DNA of 64,000 nucleotides from Erythroxylum novogranatense (Eukaryota > Streptophyta > Magnoliopsida > Malpighiales > Erythroxylaceae). A program made the position numbers and the translations under genes. The notes below the pieces were generated by a model. It was not told where the DNA came from, did not search any database, and was given only the letters and a program-made list of their open reading frames with translations. Position 1 is the first letter of the stretch. Every line of letters begins with the position of its first letter. Location of the stretch: positions 62,001-126,000 of the forward strand of contig JAIWQS010000242.1 of NCBI GenBank assembly GCA_029891385.1, given 5' to 3'. Below are positions 34,642 through 47,159 of this stretch, piece by piece.

Positions 34642-36417
34642 GTTCTTATTCATGTGAGGTAAAATTTGGTTCACATCATAGGTTATGTTTTTAAATCTAT
34701 TTGGGAACCATAAATTATCTCTGATAAAAGGGTTTTCAACGCAGGAAATTATGGTTGTAGATAGATTTAAATGTGTAGAGCAACAGGTATAAATGAACAG
34801 ACATTAGCATAAGTCAATGTAAAATCATTGAGAAAGTGATAGAACTGTTGAAATCCGTCGAGAAAAAAGAAGTTCAATGAAAAATTGAGGATAGCATGTA
34901 ATCATACTACTGCATTGATGAATTAGTTACTCAAGGAATTACAAGAACTAAATAAAAGCGCAATGAGTTTGAGGTTATATCTATTGGAGTTAACCATACC
35001 CCGATAGAATTGTGTTATTGAAGGTTAATGTGATACAAGCAAATGACATCAGGTGATGACTATGGTCATAAAGGTACAAAGAAAGGTATGTAAGCCACAT
35101 TAATGATGACCGAAACAAAGCAAAATAATGATAGTGTTAAGTATGCTATTCGGATTTGGAGAGTTTATAGTATGTACAATAGAGGTTTCTAATCGAGATC
35201 AAGAAGGCATTGGTTGGAATGTATAAGGTGATTTTGTATACCTAGAGATGAATATAGCTGTATGAGCTAAATTTAGAGACATGACTTGAAGTTTCCTGCA
35301 ATAGTAGTTGGTTTGAAAGCATAAAATCATGATGTGGACAGAAACATATGAGATATACATATGATTAGACAGATTCGTAGAGATTAAGGTAAGACTGGAA
35401 TTGGACAAGATTGAAAAGATTGTGCAGAGGGACTTGTCAGTACCACATATGTGGATATTAGGTTACTAAATCTAGTGCAATAAAGAGTGTATGAACGAGT
35501 AAAAATGGAGCAAAAAGGAAATCATATTAGTTATGGGAAAAAGAAACATCAGTTTTGCAAACAGGAATTAGGAACGCCCAAATTGAGGATTTAAGGAATA
35601 CAGTATGTGTCCTAGTAATGTGTACCTGAAAAGAGCACTTGTCAGCGAAGAATATCAAACTGAGTGAATATGTGTGTGAGTTCCTTATAGTCTTGACTAT
35701 TGGAGATAGATATAAAGCTTATATGTCTAGAATGTTCAGCATATAAGATGAGTGTATAGTGCAAAGTGACTACAAGTAAAAATCATCATTTTCCTGGTGA
35801 GGCGACAAAAAGAGTCGATCACCCTGGGTAAAAGTCGGAACAAGTTGGAATACCGTTAGTGAGTGAAATGAATTTTAAAATCTAAATAAAGTGGTTTTGA
35901 TAGAAGAATGGATTTTGGTAGAGTACATCGAAGTTGTGATTATATGGAGAAAGATGTGCAGGTTTAGTTTACTATTAAAAAAAAAGAAACAGAGAGAAGG
36001 ATGTCTTGTCCTTGAGTGTATCACTTATGCCAAGGTGTAGTGAGATGAGATACAAAGGTAACAAGGGAGGTCAAGGATGACATAAAGTGGTCTATATAAA
36101 AGGATAGCAAAAATGGGACTAAGGCATGATGAGTGATTTTATGTTTTAGTATTGTTATAATCCGATATATGTGGCATTGAAACTGGAAGTAAAGAGTTGA
36201 ATATTTTGAAACTCATCAAGGACATAATGGAGAAAGTATGATATCTAAACAGAAAATTGAGAGACCTATCGACGCTATCAATGGTGATTTTATGAAAGGA
36301 AGCATTGAGTGGAAAGATGATATAAGAAATAGAGGAGTATATAAGATAACAGTACCCTACCTTCTTCTTTTTCAAAAGTAAATTTCAAGGATGAAATTTT
36401 TATTAGGAGGGGAGAGT
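34642..36417 (+). pseudogene. R6 internal region, right part: decayed pol
   Basis: No open frame of note, but traces of gypsy pol are visible. Around 35255-35330 the translation gives ELN..HDLKFPAIVVGLK, which matches the RNase H block ([18 protein letters not shown]) seen in R7 and R10, with stops. Near 36310-36350 WKDDIRNRGVYK resembles the terminal chromodomain-type block, and 36380-36402 ('aatttcaaggatgaaattttt') is a C-to-T/G-to-A version of the end of R10 pol ('aatttcgaggacgaaattttt'). The polypurine tract AGGAGGGGAGAG (36405-36416) follows. Confidence 0.6.
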
Positions 36418-38648
36418 TGTAACATCCCATCCATGATGGGAAGGGTAAAACGGTAATTTGGAATGGGATATGAGTGTGTGAACATATCTCGGCATGGTCA
36501 TGCCCAAGATGGCCTCCATATATGCATAAATTGTCATTTTTGTATATGCACATGTTTGTACATGCATTCATGACATTTCCCAGCATATGAAACTATTGTG
36601 AAAAATGTGTTAATTGTGTTTAAAAATCAAATTGGAGTGGATTTTCATGTGTTTTTCATTTTTGTGGAATTTTATAAATTTTCTTGGAAATTTTTGGGAT
36701 ACCTTTCTGGACCGAAAAATTTACAAGTGACAGACTGATTTGGTTTCCAGTACCGAAAATGACTGTCCAATGGCACTGGAAAATTAGATACATGATTTTA
36801 GAATTTATTACTTTGAGCAATTAGAATTTGGAGACAAATTGGACTAGAAATTCAATTGAAATTGGAAAGAGCCTTAAGAGGGATTAAGAAGAAGACAAGT
36901 GGCAAGTGACACATGTCACTTGCCTACTAGCCTTTTACTTAATGGCTTGATATTTGTCTAAGTTGGGAAGGTCATTCATGATACTTGTCCTAGGAAGTGT
37001 TAAAAAAATCACTGGAAAGGTGCTTTGGTTTCTCCCATCCGTAGGTGTTCTCCTTCTCCATTTTCGTTGGTTCTTCTTCCACCCTTTCTTGTCTATTTGC
37101 TTGCTCTTCTTCTCCTCCCACATAAATCCACACCTAAGCCTTGGGATGATGATGATTATTGTGTGTGGGAAGTGATAACCGTAGGTGTTGTTGAGAGGAA
37201 GAGAGTTGGAGTAGTTTGGAAACTTGGAAGAGTTGAAGTTTGGAAGCTTGTTAGGTGAGGAATTGTTTTATGCTCTTTATTTAGTAATTGATGCATTATT
37301 TGTGTTATCTTGAACATTAGTTTCATTGTATTTGGGATTTGATTGTATGGGTATAAGTGCATGTTTATGTGAGGCTAAATGATTGAACATGTGTTGGATT
37401 GGTTTTGGATTTGGTTTCAATGTTTGAATAATGTTAGATAAGTGGTAAATTCAAGTAAGAAGATTGTATGTTGTATGCTGCCAAATTTGTGCTTTATTAC
37501 TCAAGTAATGTCTTGATGAATTTGTCGCTGATCTTTTGGCTAAATGGGATGTTTATTGATGTGGCATTGATGTTTACATGAAAGGAGTAGGATTTAGTAT
37601 GAAATCTGGAAAATGGAACTTATGCATGCTTCAATTATTTGTTTATAACTTTTGATGTAGTTATGCTATTGAGTTGAGGTTTGTTTTAAATTAAATTTGA
37701 GAAGTATGGCTAGAATTCCAATGAAGGAAGTTCTAGCAAATTGTGGCTTGAAGAGCTTTGAATTTGGCTCGGAAGTTAAGATGGGTGTGCTGGATGAACA
37801 GTATCCAGATCTTGGTTCCATTATTGACGACCTGAAACTTTGAGAATTTTTCTAGGATAAAGAAGACAGATTTTGTGAAATTGGTATTACTGAAAGTTGA
37901 ATATTTATGTGTTATCTTTCTAATACCACTAAGTATGATATTTTTCTTTGTGTAGCTTGCAAGTTATGGTCTGATAATGTTCAGGTGGTAATTTAGCCCA
38001 AATTGTGTTTTGGTATGCAAATGTTCTAAAGGCATAGGTTTTGTGCTTTTTATGTTCTGATATTTATTTGAGACTGTTAAGGGTCAAATTGGCTCAAATG
38101 ACATTCTGGAAAGTTGTAGAGGATTGTTGTAGCTTTCTAATGAGGTATTTTATGTGAATTTTGGATGTAAGGATTGTTAGATATCAATTTGTAAAGTTTT
38201 GTTAGGGTTTAGGTTAAATGCTAATTTCATAAACCCTAACAGGACAGCCACATTGATGAGAGGATTCGACCTAGTTTGAATTGGAATTTGCTAGGAAGTC
38301 CTTCCTGAGAATTGTAGTATATTGTCTGAGCTTTTTATTTCTATATGGTATGGAAATTTTTGCCAAGGGGATTTGGAGTTATGAATTTTGAAAGATTGGG
38401 TTGTTTTTGAGAATAAATTGGGTAGGCTGACCATTTCTTTGCAAATTTGATTTAGTTAAAGATGGAATTGGCTTCTAAGTTGTTCATTAAAGATGTAGCA
38501 TTTCTTTTGCTCTTTTGATTGACATAAAATTTGAAATTTTTGGCTAAGGGGATGAAAAGTTATGATTTTTGGAAGTTCTAATGCTGTTTAGTGTGAAGAT
38601 GATCGATCAGTCACAATGAGGGACTTTTTGACCCTTTTAGAGACCGAA
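36418..38648 (+). repeat. R6 3' LTR, first 2.2 kb (interrupted by R8)
   Basis: Starts TGTAACATCCCATCC right after the polypurine tract. The first 1.5 kb is the only copy in the window of the LTR start; from 37934 it matches the 5' LTR (20009 onward). It stops at GAGACCGAA, where R8 enters; the uninterrupted copy continues at 20725. Confidence 0.93.
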
Positions 38649-39008
38649 TGTTGGGCCCCAAATTGTTTTTCTTGATGTTATTAAGTATGAATTAAGTTTA
38701 TTGTATTAATTGTTGCATAGTTTGATTTTAGTGGAAGTGTTAGTGGAAATTAAGATTAAATTGATATTAGTGTGGAATAGGTGGTAATGAAAGAATAAAA
38801 ATGTATAAGGGTAAAATGTATGAGGGCAAAATAGGAAGGCCACTTAAGATTGAGAGGGTAAGGCATTGCATGGAGGGGTAGAATGGACACTTGAATGATT
38901 ATTAAGTGGTAAAATGAGAAAAAGAAAGAGTGAAAGTGAAGGGAGAAAGAAGAGGGTGTCGTTGGTGGCTTAAGGAAGAAGAAGAGAAGTTTGGGATTTT
39001 GCTATTCT
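38649..39008 (+). repeat. R8 5' LTR, left arm (360 bp)
   Basis: TGTTGGGCCCCAAATTGTTT start matches the minus-strand start of R5. Ends with the left copy of the R9 target duplication ATTCT (39004-39008). Confidence 0.93.
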
Positions 39009-40967
39009 TGTAAGTGTAAGTCGACTTGTATCATGTGTAAGTCGACTTATGCTTGCTCGGTACTGATAAGTCGCCTTGTTCACCAGTGTAAGTCGACTTA
39101 TGGATGTCCAGTACCGTTAGATTGTTAGAGTAGTGCCCCAAAGGCAATCCCTTTAGCGTTTTATTCAAAGTCGTATGCAGACTTTATGAATAAATAAAGA
39201 AAGGCATATTTCATTAATTTGATATTCATGAACAGTGTTTATGAATTGATTGGATCTTTAATCGAATTAATGAAGTCCATGATATATGACATAGCATGAA
39301 GGAAATTATGATATGATCATACTACTGAGATTCCTATCATGTGCAATTATGTCAGTATCTAATTTTCCCTAGTCATAGGATTAATGAGACTGGACATCAT
39401 TAATCCGGTTAGACTAGCACATGTCATATTCCTTGATTGGATCAAGCAGTGGATCTCAGAAACTGTAAATATGAGATATTTAGAGTTGACATGTGGATGC
39501 TTACTAGCGGTAAAGTACATTGAATGACCTGCCATGAGATCATCACATGGATATCTTCTTCTAGTGTCAGTGATAATCTCATCATAGCAATGGTGCAAGT
39601 ATCCTTAGACTTGAGGTACTCGAGGATATCTTGAATCTTGATTACGTGCTTTGACTCCATTCCTTGTTGCCTTCGGAGGTCACCATAGGGTGGTGCTTGG
39701 AGTGCGACTTGAGGTATTCGAAGATAATTGAGTAGCCAATAAAGGATTCACCACTTCTGGATTAGCAGAAGAGATACCCATGGCCTCTTGTCGGGATCAT
39801 TACTTGTAAGGCTGGCCAACAAATATGTCATGAAGAGTGTCCTCATTGACATATACAAAGAATGAGTCTAGGGCGAGAACTAATTTCACTTGGGCTAGAC
39901 TCAGTCTAGTGAGCGTTGACACTTTGACCATACTCATAACCAAGTGGGGTATAGGATGGTGAAAGGACGAATTGCACGGTAATTGTCTATAGAAGGGTTC
40001 GTGATCTGGTTCGTGATGAATTCATCAAACCGATTACTTTCCGGTCAATTGGGGGTCATGATGTGTTGCTAGACGCCGCTCATGACTTGCTCAGATTAAT
40101 TGTTAATCTAAGTGGCCAACATAACCGGGAACCTAAAGGGTCACACGCATAAGAGTGATTCAGAGAATCTGTAAAGTAGTAATTGGACAGAGTTCCAATT
40201 ATGGAGAGCATTAGGATTAAATGGATCCCGATGAGATCGGGATATGTCCCGATGAGATCGCGATATCAATATTGCTAAGAAAGGTTTAGAATTGTTTTAA
40301 GACGGGGCCCGATAGGCCAGTAGGACCGACCCCAGTTTGACTGGACCTTTTTAGCAATTATATATATATATTAATTAATTAATTAAGATTAATTAATTAA
40401 ATATATATATAGCCATGTGCCCATCGTTGGATGAAGAGATGTAGATAAGGTTTGAAAAGTCAAAAGTTTCATTATTTAATTAATTCATGAATTAATGGAT
40501 TAAAGTCATCCACGTGGATGGCTTTCTACCAAGTCCTTTAATTAGTGAAACAAATATCTACATGGGATGTGAAGTTGAATGGAGCCGTCGGTTTTGCTTG
40601 AGAAGGAGGGAACTTAATAGTTAAGTGAAAAAGCTTTGAAATAAGAGATTTCATTCTTCCTCTCTCAAAAGCATCATTGACTCCTTGCTTCTTCCAAGCT
40701 TCATCAACGTTGATCTAAGCTCTCCAAGGACAAAGGTAATGTCTAGCAGCCTTTAATTTGTTCTAGCTATTTTCGGGTCAAAGGGGTTTGTCCCAGTTAG
40801 GTTTTCTGATCTCTGCGTGGATACCTTTAGAGATAGTCTCTATTGGCTATTTAGGTTTGAGTCTTCATACCGACACATAGATCCTGGCCTTCGGGAAGGT
40901 CCCCGCGACAAAAATTTTTGTTTTCCACACCTTGTACATGTGATGTACATCCCGGGATTTTCCTACA
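39009..40967 (+). repeat. R9 5' LTR (1959 bp)
   Basis: Contains four copies of TAAGTCGACTT(A) in the first 92 bp (39017-39100, one with TCGCC) and a TATA-rich hairpin at 40358-40411. Ends GGGATTTTCCTACA just before the PBS. Confidence 0.96.
40358..40411. promoter_or_regulatory. A/T hairpin with TATA tracts in the R9 LTR (possible promoter)
   Basis: TATATATATATA, then TTAATTAATTAATTAA, a single G, and the mirrored complement ATTAATTAATTAAATATATATA. This gives a near-perfect inverted repeat of about 54 bp, conserved exactly in the 3' LTR (59881-59936). Its place two-thirds into the LTR and the TATA runs make it a candidate core promoter; no start site can be read from the sequence. Confidence 0.5.
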
Positions 40968-40981
40968 GTGGTATCAGAGCC
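40968..40981 (+). other. R9 primer-binding site (iMet tRNA)
   Basis: GTGGTATCAGAGCC begins at the LTR end; perfect plant iMet PBS. Confidence 0.95.
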
Positions 40982-43095
40982 ACTTGTGTCGTGTATGAAG
41001 CTAAAACCCTAGCTAGATCGGAAGCCCTATGTGAATTTGACGTTGATGCATGTGTGCTGTCCCAATTTCGATTCTGTATAGGGATATGTTTTTCGAAATT
41101 TTTCTGCCCATAATTGTTCATAACATGTTATAGAATATGTCTGTGAAAAATGAGAATTTATCAATTTGATTTGATATAGTTTTGCTATTTTATTCCCTAA
41201 GGTTCTAGATGCTGTTTTGTGACACATTCTGTGAACAGGCATGTGTATAAATTCGATAATAAATTCTAGAAAAACAATTTTCGGATTTACCTACACCAAC
41301 ATGTCCCTAAGATGTTTGTGAATGTCTATGTGGATGGAAAAGTGTTTTCAAGGTGATTTGCTATTTATTCACGAATTTATTCTATGTTGTTGGGAATATC
41401 TGTGTTGATGAACACAGATTTTGAATCGGTTTTGTTGCTTAGTTTTACTGAGTTTTTGATGGCTATAAATCCTGAAAAAATTCATGAAGCATGTTCTGAA
41501 CATGTAGTAACCTATGTAAGTTTCTCAGAATTTATTGAAATTGTTTCAATGATTATTTTGAGAAAAAGGTAGAACTTGGCAGTTTTGTAAAAATTGCTGG
41601 GACTGTTTTGCTTGGCATAATTGAATGTGCATTTTTCAGTTCCAATGCCTTGGACCATTTTTAATGTGATTGAAAATGTGTTATCTTGATGTTGTATGCT
41701 TTCCAAACTAAATTTCTTGAAATTGGTTTTCCAATAATTTTCGGATGCCGAATAGGTCACATTAGCGTCTCGTTAGTGTATTTCATTATCTTGTTTGTTT
41801 TGGCCGTCATAATTTTTGTGACTTGTGCCGGAGAAATTTGATAACGTATGGACTAGCTAGAGATGCTTAGGGTGATAATTTGGTGTTCCTAAATTGTTTG
41901 GATATCTTTGAGTTTTGACTCGGTTTCAAACTTTTCTTATATGGTTTGACCATATATGGCAATCATGGTACAATGAAGTGTTCATTGATACATCATATTA
42001 ACAGATATTACCTTAGGTATGTTGGTATTGTGAATTGGGATTACATGGATTGAGGAATTAGCCGATTAGAAAGTATAGCAATTCTTCCTGGATAAGTCGA
42101 CTTGTATTGTACATACGTCGACTTGTTCTAGATATTGCCATAAGGCGACTTGTATCGTATAAGTCGACTTGTGTATGGGGAGAGGGGCATAAGGCGACTT
42201 GCATTCGATGTAAGGCGACTTATGACATGCTCAGTTGGATGATGGATGATTATAAGGATGGATTCAATGTGATTGATGAAACCTAAATCATTCCATAGAG
42301 TCTGGCGACTATAATCCTTCACTTGGAGTCTAGAGTTGAAATCCTCCTCGAATATGAAAACTAACGCCTTCCATTAATATGGTAAGAACCGAGTTCTTCT
42401 AGGTTGGGTTGTTGAGCTAACCTCAAGCTCACTCTATCTGAATATGTTCGAACCATGAAAATGAGATTTTCGGATTAATGGGTCGGTTTTCCTAGAAGCG
42501 TTGATTTGTTGAGCTAACCTCAAGGTCAACGTGGGAGACGAAGTTGGGTAGTGTACATCGGATGTACGCGCATCAAAGAGTTGATAACCCAATGTAAGTC
42601 GCACATCAACAAGTTGATAGCACTGGATGATAGTTGTGACTAAGATGTAAGCGGTATGTCCGATACCTCCGAGACATAAGGTGGCTTGTTGAGCTAACCT
42701 CGAGGTCATTTTAATGTCGGTTATCAATGATGCAATTGGTATGACCGATACCTACCGATTGACCTAAGAAGTGGCTTGTTGGGCAAACCCAAGGTCATTC
42801 TTAGCAATGCGGATATCGACCCACTAGGACATTTGTCACTTTGTTTCTTTGGATTCAGTAAAGGGTTATGGATTCTAGGAAACTAGTGGGAGCCATTTGC
42901 ATGTCATGCAAGTCCTTATGATCACGCAGCATTTCTATTCTATCATTCTTTCTCTCTCTATGCTTAGGTTGATTGAAGATATCTTTCGATGTGAATTTTC
43001 GCCCCTATTCGGACCGAATTTTCTTGATTGGTGAGGAATCGAGAATTGTTCTCGATCCGAGGCTGGGATACGCCCTAGATGTTCCACTTCCAGAT
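40982..43095 (+). other. R9 long leader (2.1 kb) with two repeat clusters
   Basis: An unusually long stretch between PBS and gag with no recognisable coding. It contains six TAAGTCGACTT/TAAGGCGACTT words at 42093-42222, the same motif as in the LTR. A second family, 'ttgttgagctaacctcaagg', occurs at 42409, 42506, 42686 and (diverged) 42776; the last two copies are part of a unit of about 90 bp that also holds 'ggtatg.ccgatacct'. Confidence 0.75.
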
Positions 43096-43532
43096 GCACT
43101 GCTTGTCGATGCTTCGATGAGGATCAGAAAGCATATCGTAAGCATCTAAAGGACAGTGATATGGATACTTGCATTATGCTTGCCTCGATGTCACCAGAGT
43201 GTAGAAGCCAAGACGAGTCTATGGATGCTCACACTATAGTATTTCATCTTAGGGAGCTGATGAGTAAGCTCGGTCTGAAAGGTTCAAGACCTCAAGGCTT
43301 CTCTTCACCGCAAAGATGGCTCCAGGGACATCTGTTGTCCAGTATACCCTGAAGATGAATGGCTATATTGAGAGATTGGTTGTCTTAGGATTTGTAATGA
43401 ATTATGAGTTAAGTAAAGACTTAATTCTGGTTGGATTGTCTGACAGTTATTCACAGTTCGTGTTAAACTATCAGATGAACCAAATATCCACAACAATTCC
43501 TTAGCTGATCAATCTGCTCAAGACAGCTGAGC
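43096..43532 (+). pseudogene. gag: R9 gag, N-terminal part (broken, split by R10)
   Basis: A copia-type Gag remnant. FDEDQKAYRKHLKDSDMDTC at 43113-43172 leads into MLASMSPE and MDAHTIVFHLRELMSK, then after a frame change VVQYTLKMNGYIERLVVLGF, LSKDLILVGLSDSYSQFVLN and YQMNQISTTIP (to 43501). A TAG follows, then LINLLKTAE up to the R10 insertion. The frame continues on the far side at 55391. The order and spacing fit the plant copia Gag domain; the N-terminal part is too damaged to place the start codon. Confidence 0.9.
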
Positions 43533-46500
43533 TGTAACATCCCCTCTCCTATAGGAAGGGTATTTTGGTAATTAGGATGGGTTCGGGATATTAAATTATA
43601 TCTCGGCATGCACATACAGCATATAGTCTCTATAATTACTGATTGATTGCACATGCACATAGTATACATGCATTCATGACATTTTCCGGCTTAGGTTTTA
43701 AATTGAACTTCTGTGTGAAGTTAATGGAGTAATTGAGTTTGAAAAATTATTTGGACTGCACCATTAATTGTTTTACATTTTTAGGGATTTTTAGGAATTT
43801 TTCTGGATTTTTCCGGAGACAATTCCTGGACCGATAAAATCGCCAATTGGCGAATCGGTCGATTTTCGGTAGCAAAGAATGCTACCCAATGGCACAGTAA
43901 TATGGGGTATATTATTATGGGACTGAAAGTAGGGTCATTAGAGTTAAATGGAGTAAAATTTTGGATCTGGATTAAATAACTATAATTTGACTTTTCAAAT
44001 TACAAAGCAACCAATGAGATTTTGCCATTTATAAGAGACATTAAATGCTTCCTTGAATGCTTACGGATGGATATGTTTTAAAGCCTTTAAAGATTGATTT
44101 TTTAGGCTTTTGTTATATCTCATCCGAAAACACCAACTCCTCTTTAAAACCATTGAAATTTTTCTCCTTCTCTCATCTTCTTTGCAACTTTATGCTACCA
44201 TCTCTTACTCCCATCAAAGCTAGATGATGATGAGTTTGGTATATGTTTGGGAAGGAAAGGTGGTTGGTATTTTGGTGTAGGAGTTAGAAGTTGGAAGTTA
44301 GAAGTTGAAGCTTTGAAAGGAGGTCTTGTTTTAGGTAAGTTTTCATTTAAGGGTTGAGTTTTTAAATGAGGTTTGCATATGGATTTAATGCTGTAAATTT
44401 TTCAGTGTGAGCCTTAGTATATGTATGATAGTATTAATATTTAATTTGTATTTATTTTGATGTTTAGTGATGTGAAAAGATATTGGAAGTGTTTGAACTA
44501 AGGTTAACATTGAATCTGGAAAATGAGATTTGTAATAGATGTTACTGTTTTATTCATAACTTATTGTGTAGAAATGCAAATGAGGTAAGGTTAGTGGCCA
44601 CTGAAACTTTGGGATGTTGGCTTCAATTTAGTGTGAAATAGGTGTTGTTGAATTTCAATGATAGAAGGGTGAAGTTTTGAATGGAAAGTTGCTGTTCCAT
44701 TGCCTGTGAACAGTAACCGAAACCACAACATATGAACTTTGTTGATTTTATGAATTAATTGAGATGGAATTAGGAGAATGGTCTTCATGGAAGTTGTAGA
44801 ATATATGATTATCTTTCCATTGCTACTGATCTTGCTATTTTGGAATTGTGTATTGGGAAATATGAATTGATTACTAATGACTGGTTTTGAGCATTTTGGA
44901 TGAAACCTAGCTTAAGTGTGATTTTGTGAGTTTACTGATTGGAGGCAATTTTAACATTTTATGTGGACTGAATTGGTGTGAGTAAGCTTCTGAAGAATTG
45001 TAGAGGAAGAGATTACCTTGAAATTGATATATGGTGTGTAATTTTAGTGGTCAGAGTTGAGAGTTATGATTTTGCAAAATTGATCCTGCATTAGGTTATA
45101 AATGGCTGATCATAACAGTAACTTCCATAGCAGTTTTGAAATTGATAGAAATCGAATTGGATGATGAGTGCTTCATGAAAATGAAGTTTAAGATGTTATC
45201 TTTACAGGGATATAAAGTTCTGATTTTATTGACTTGTATACTGGAAGTTATGCTTGTTGTAAGGTTACTTCCCAAATTGAAGGTTTTCAGGGACAGTAAC
45301 ATTAGATGAATTCATTGACTTGTTTAGAAATAGAATTTGATTTTGGGTTGTTCATGAAAGTTGTTGAGGACATTGTGAACTTATTGAACATATTTTGTGG
45401 TAATTTATTACTGAAGAATCAGTGAGTTATGACATTGTTAATGTACTGCCCTGTGTAGATGAAAATTGTGAAGGCAGAAGGTTTGATGGATTATTTGACA
45501 CCCTTAGGGTTGGAATTGATTTTATGGTCTTCTTGAGAGTTGTAGAGCTTTTCATAAGCTTTCCAACAAGGTGTAGTTTGCATTGTTTAGAAATGTGTAG
45601 AAAGAGTTATGGGTGTTGGAAGTTTGGTTGAAAATCAGAAATTTAAGAAGGGAATAAGGGTTAGGTATTTAGATAGATATTAATTGTTTAAATTGACTTT
45701 TGGTTTCTTTTGTCAATTACTTTCCCGTCCGACGTCCGATTGACCTGATTCTAGAGGCATCGGATTCGTTGAATATTTAATTTCATGTTATGAGAAAACG
45801 GGAATTTTTAAACGAGAATTTGACGTAGCCCCTATTAACGGAACGGTGAAACACTGTTTTATTTAATTGGGGACCTATAGAGGTCCGAATTGCGCACCGT
45901 CAGCGCCTATGGATTTCTAATTTTTAATAGAATTTTATTATGGGGAAATATTGGATTAGGGACGGGATTGCCATGAACATGCATTATACACGTTTCTTGA
46001 TTTCACGTGCATTGTTTAGTTATTTACACAAATGGTAATAGTTATTCATTTAATTTGTTATAGAGGCTCCAGTGGACCATCGCTCCTGATTTGGCGAGAC
46101 TTCCGGCGTTAGCGTGGAAGTTATTAGGTGAGTAACCTAGTTGGTTATTCCAATCTACGTGGTTACCGTGAATTGATTGCCTACGGGAATACATGAATTA
46201 TTGTTGTGACTTGGCGCCTCTACGGGATTATATGGATTATGACCGTGAAGTGATTGCCTACGGGGATTATGTGGTTTTATTGATCGCTCAATGAGACTTT
46301 ATAATTGGACTGAAAATTGAACTGTAATACCATGTATATCGCTATGGGACGTGTGCATTCATGCACAAATGCATCACATTGTTAAAAGGAAAATTGTGAA
46401 CCGAGGACGCCATCAGATTGAACCGAGCCTAGAGCTCGATATCTTGAACCGAGCCTCGAGCTCGACGGAGATGATTCTCCCCAGACGCGTCTATCTTGAT

Positions 46501-47154
46501 CACCGATATCGCTCGGTCACAATACTGAAATGAACTGGAAAAGAGTCACATGTGCATTGCATCTTGAATGAACATTTGACAATGTTATCGATTGGATGAA
46601 TATTTCGTATGCGGATCTGTAATTGTACCGTGTTGAATTACTATTGTGTTTTGTATAATTCTGCGTGTATCTTGTTTCATGCTTATATGATGCATGAATT
46701 GGGAGAACCATCGATGATGGTTTCTCATTGAGTTCGCAAACTCATCCAAAATTGCAATTATTTTTCAGCATAAGCATAGGCAGATAGCTCCTCAGATTTG
46801 TAAGTAGTATCTCGTGGATTGGCGAGAAGCGATGGCTCAAAGGTCGGTCGGTGGGCTTTCTTTTGGAGACTTATAGTTAGAATCGCTGTTTCTTATGCAA
46901 GACAAGATGATACTTAGTGTGCGATGTTTGGATCATATGTAAATTAAAAATCTTGTGATTGTAAATTATCGAGTTTTAAGTGAATGAAATGGAATTCAAT
47001 TTGGTTTTAAAAGTGGTCAATTTCTTATTCTTGTTTTATGATTGTGATGCCATGAGGAGTGTAGTAGGTTGTTGTCGATAGTGGTCTCTTGTCGTGGGAT
47101 ATTTATCGGAATGACTACAGGCGTTCGGTGGATACCCTATGGTGGGGCGCTACA
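43533..47154 (+). repeat. R10 5' LTR (3622 bp)
   Basis: TGTAACATCCCC start, GGGCGCTACA end. Long tracts are identical to the 3' LTR (for example 44350-45000 against 52570-53220). Short scrambled patches concentrate near the end (46180-47150). It includes a short repeat pair ACCGAGCC.AGAGCTCGA at 46420-46465. Confidence 0.97.
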
Positions 47155-47159
47155 TTTGG

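Larger units (their letters stand above)
20009..38648 (+). mobile_element. R6: old Ty3/gypsy element, host of R7 and R8, 5'-truncated
   Basis: The outermost element of the right part. It has a truncated 5' LTR (20009-23402), a PBS, an internal region split by R7 (23403-25267 and 34642-36417), a polypurine tract and a 3' LTR (from 36418) that R8 interrupts at 38649. The rest of the 3' LTR must lie beyond 64000. Net internal length is about 3.6 kb, shorter than in R7 or R10, with only traces of pol. Its LTRs begin TGTAACATCCC and end TTACA, related to R4 and R10. Confidence 0.85.

Noticed and set aside
40817..41113. Repeated 98-codon and 63-codon frames starting MDTFRDSLYWLFRFESSYRH
   Set aside because: Present in both R9 LTRs (40817 and 60341); the longer one only runs on through the PBS. 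Probably chance, although the shared peptide could be a short upstream frame in the LTR transcript.
44591..45631. Small frames duplicated at 44591-44788 / 52818-53015 and 45422-45631
   Set aside because: They recur because both R10 LTRs carry the same sequence; no coding signature, and the frames differ between LTRs by indels.
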